Assembly (NCBI GenBank): GCA_017504405.1
Contig: JAFVRG010000001.1
Location: 71,586-135,585 of the forward strand
Direction: 5' to 3'
Source of the DNA: Clostridia bacterium
Lineage (GTDB): Bacteria; Bacillota; Clostridia; Oscillospirales; CAG-272
Length of the DNA stretch: 64,000 bases
Made by a program: the position numbers and the translations under genes. Shown here piece after piece: positions 63,076 to 64,000 of the stretch. Under the pieces are notes generated by a model. It searched no databases. It was given only the letters and a program-made list of their open reading frames with translations, and was not told where the DNA came from. Numbering within the stretch: position 1 is the stretch's first letter; each line of letters begins with the position of its first letter.

Positions 63076-64000
63076 TTATTTCAGCTTCCAGACCAAATCC
63101 GCAATCATCAGCTTTTCTTCAAGCGACTCTACCGTCGTATCCTTGCCGATATGCACAAATTCAATCTGCATCATATTGGCAAAATCCCTCATCTGCTCTG
63201 CGCTTACGTCGTAGGAGAGCACGGTGTGGTGAGCGCCTCCGGCGGTAATCCAGCATTCAACGCCTGTCAGAAGGTCGGGCATCGGTCTCCACATTACACG
63301 GGCAACGGGAAGGTTTGGCATATCCATAATAGGCTTTACACATTCTATATCCTGACAAATCAGTCGAAGCCTTCCGCCCATATCCACGAGGCTCACAACT
63401 ATAGCTTTTCCTGCTTTTCCCTCAAACACGAGCCTTGCAGGGTCCTTTTCATTCATTCCGATACCGAGATGATGCGTTTCAATTCTCGGTCTGCCTGCCG
63501 AAAGGCTGGGGCATACCTCGAGCATGTGAGCGCCGAGGCTATACTCGTTTCCGCTCTCAAGGTGATATGTGTAATCCTCCATGAAGGCAGAGGCACCGTT
63601 TCCGTTTTCACCCATTGCCTTCATTATAGCGGTCATTGCCGCTACCTTCCAGTCACCCTCGCCGCCGTAGCCGTAGCCCTTTGACATAAGATGCTGTGAT
63701 GCAAGACCGGGGAGCTGCTCCATGCCGTAAAGGTCCTGAAACGTGTTTGAAAATGCCAAGCATCCCTCACGGCACATCATTTTTTCTATAGCTATTTCTT
63801 CTCTCGCCTGATAGCGGATTGCCTCAACGTTCTCGGTTGCAAAGTCGTATTTCGAGCTGTACTCTGCCATAAGAGCGTCTATTTCCGAGTCCGTGACCTC
63901 ACCCATCTCTTTAACTAGGTCGCCAACCGCCCAGGTGTTCACCTGCCAGCCCAGCTTTGCCTGCGTCTCTACCTTGTCGCCCTCGGTAACCGCCACCTCA
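63076..64000 (-). CDS. araA: L-arabinose isomerase, partial (C-terminal part)
   Basis: About 308 residues are visible; the N-terminus is beyond the window end. Family blocks include EGCLAFSNTFQDLYGMEQLP, GYGYGGEGDWKVAAM (metal-binding glutamate), YHLESGNEYSLGAHMLEVCP and the GGAHHTVLSYDV region near the C-terminus. It interconverts L-arabinose and L-ribulose as the first step of the pathway. It is 9 bp upstream of araB. Confidence 0.96.
   Translation of the reverse strand, partial: EVAVTEGDKVETQAKLGWQVNTWAVGDLVKEMGEVTDSEIDALMAEYSSKYDFATENVEAIRYQAREEIAIEKMMCREGCLAFSNTFQDLYGMEQLPGLASQHLMSKGYGYGGEGDWKVAAMTAIMKAMGENGNGASAFMEDYTYHLESGNEYSLGAHMLEVCPSLSAGRPRIETHHLGIGMNEKDPARLVFEGKAGKAIVVSLVDMGGRLRLICQDIECVKPIMDMPNLPVARVMWRPMPDLLTGVECWITAGGAHHTVLSYDVSAEQMRDFANMMQIEFVHIGKDTTVESLEEKLMIADLVWKLK

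Overview
The window is a replication-origin region from an endospore-forming Bacillota bacterium, most likely class Clostridia and probably a gut or plant-fibre commensal. The evidence is the linked dnaA-dnaN-recF-remB-gyrB-gyrA block, a Soj/Spo0J-type parABS locus with TGTTTCACGTGAAACA sites, CIRCE-controlled hrcA-grpE-dnaK-dnaJ, RNase J and RNase Y, and two sporulation genes (spoIIE and a 27-codon spoVM). I saw no tRNA, rRNA, insertion sequence, prophage or CRISPR array.

Layout. 1-5341 (minus): an ABC-2/Gld-like transporter operon (ATPase, permease, two GldG-like proteins, one partial membrane-anchored protein). 5617-7289: small hypothetical genes and a GT2 glycosyltransferase. 7317-9151: dnaA and the origin. 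The dnaA-dnaN gap holds two tandem TTTTCAACM 9-mers, a C5 run and a DnaA-trio-like CTA-CTG-TTT-CTA-TTA-CTA run, but no TTATCCACA box. 9152-16261: dnaN, recF, remB, gyrB, gyrA. 16261-21194: a lipoprotein, an XRE regulator, then rnj behind a long structured leader, a phosphopantetheinyl transferase and an SDR enzyme. 21246-21493: a very strong promoter driving a structured RNA. 21508-26216: a hypothetical gene, intergenic repeats, a membrane protein, parB, parA, a four-site parS array and an EamA transporter. 26486-30217: an AraC regulator and a GH2 glycosidase. 30218-30582: structured repeats. 30625-35310: the heat-shock operon. 35692-38066: rny and ymdB. 38094-44006: two beta-helix proteins and a GH31 glycosidase. 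44248-46683: spoIIE. 46915-52910: lipoprotein, alr, truB, addA. 53000-56837: alaS, a PHP phosphoesterase and a DUF4234-like protein. 56889-60134 (minus): RNA methyltransferase, GDPD phosphodiesterase, sugar transporter. 60295-60542 (minus): spoVM and a partner microgene. 60836-64000 (minus): araD, araB and partial araA.

How the genes fit together. The core is initiation, clamp, supercoiling and origin segregation. The GH2, beta-helix, GH31, transporter and arabinose genes suggest uptake and intracellular processing of plant-derived oligosaccharides. Many promoters are near-consensus TTGACA-17-TATAAT types, which helps separate transcription units.

The most notable observations are: (i) an origin whose candidate DnaA boxes and DnaA DNA-binding helix both depart from consensus; (ii) an unrecognised riboswitch/attenuator-like leader before rnj; (iii) a strongly promoted hairpin RNA at about 21281; (iv) a dispersed intergenic hairpin family whose inner stem shows compensatory base changes; and (v) microgenes including spoVM. 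All functions are read from sequence and remembered family features; no database search was possible.
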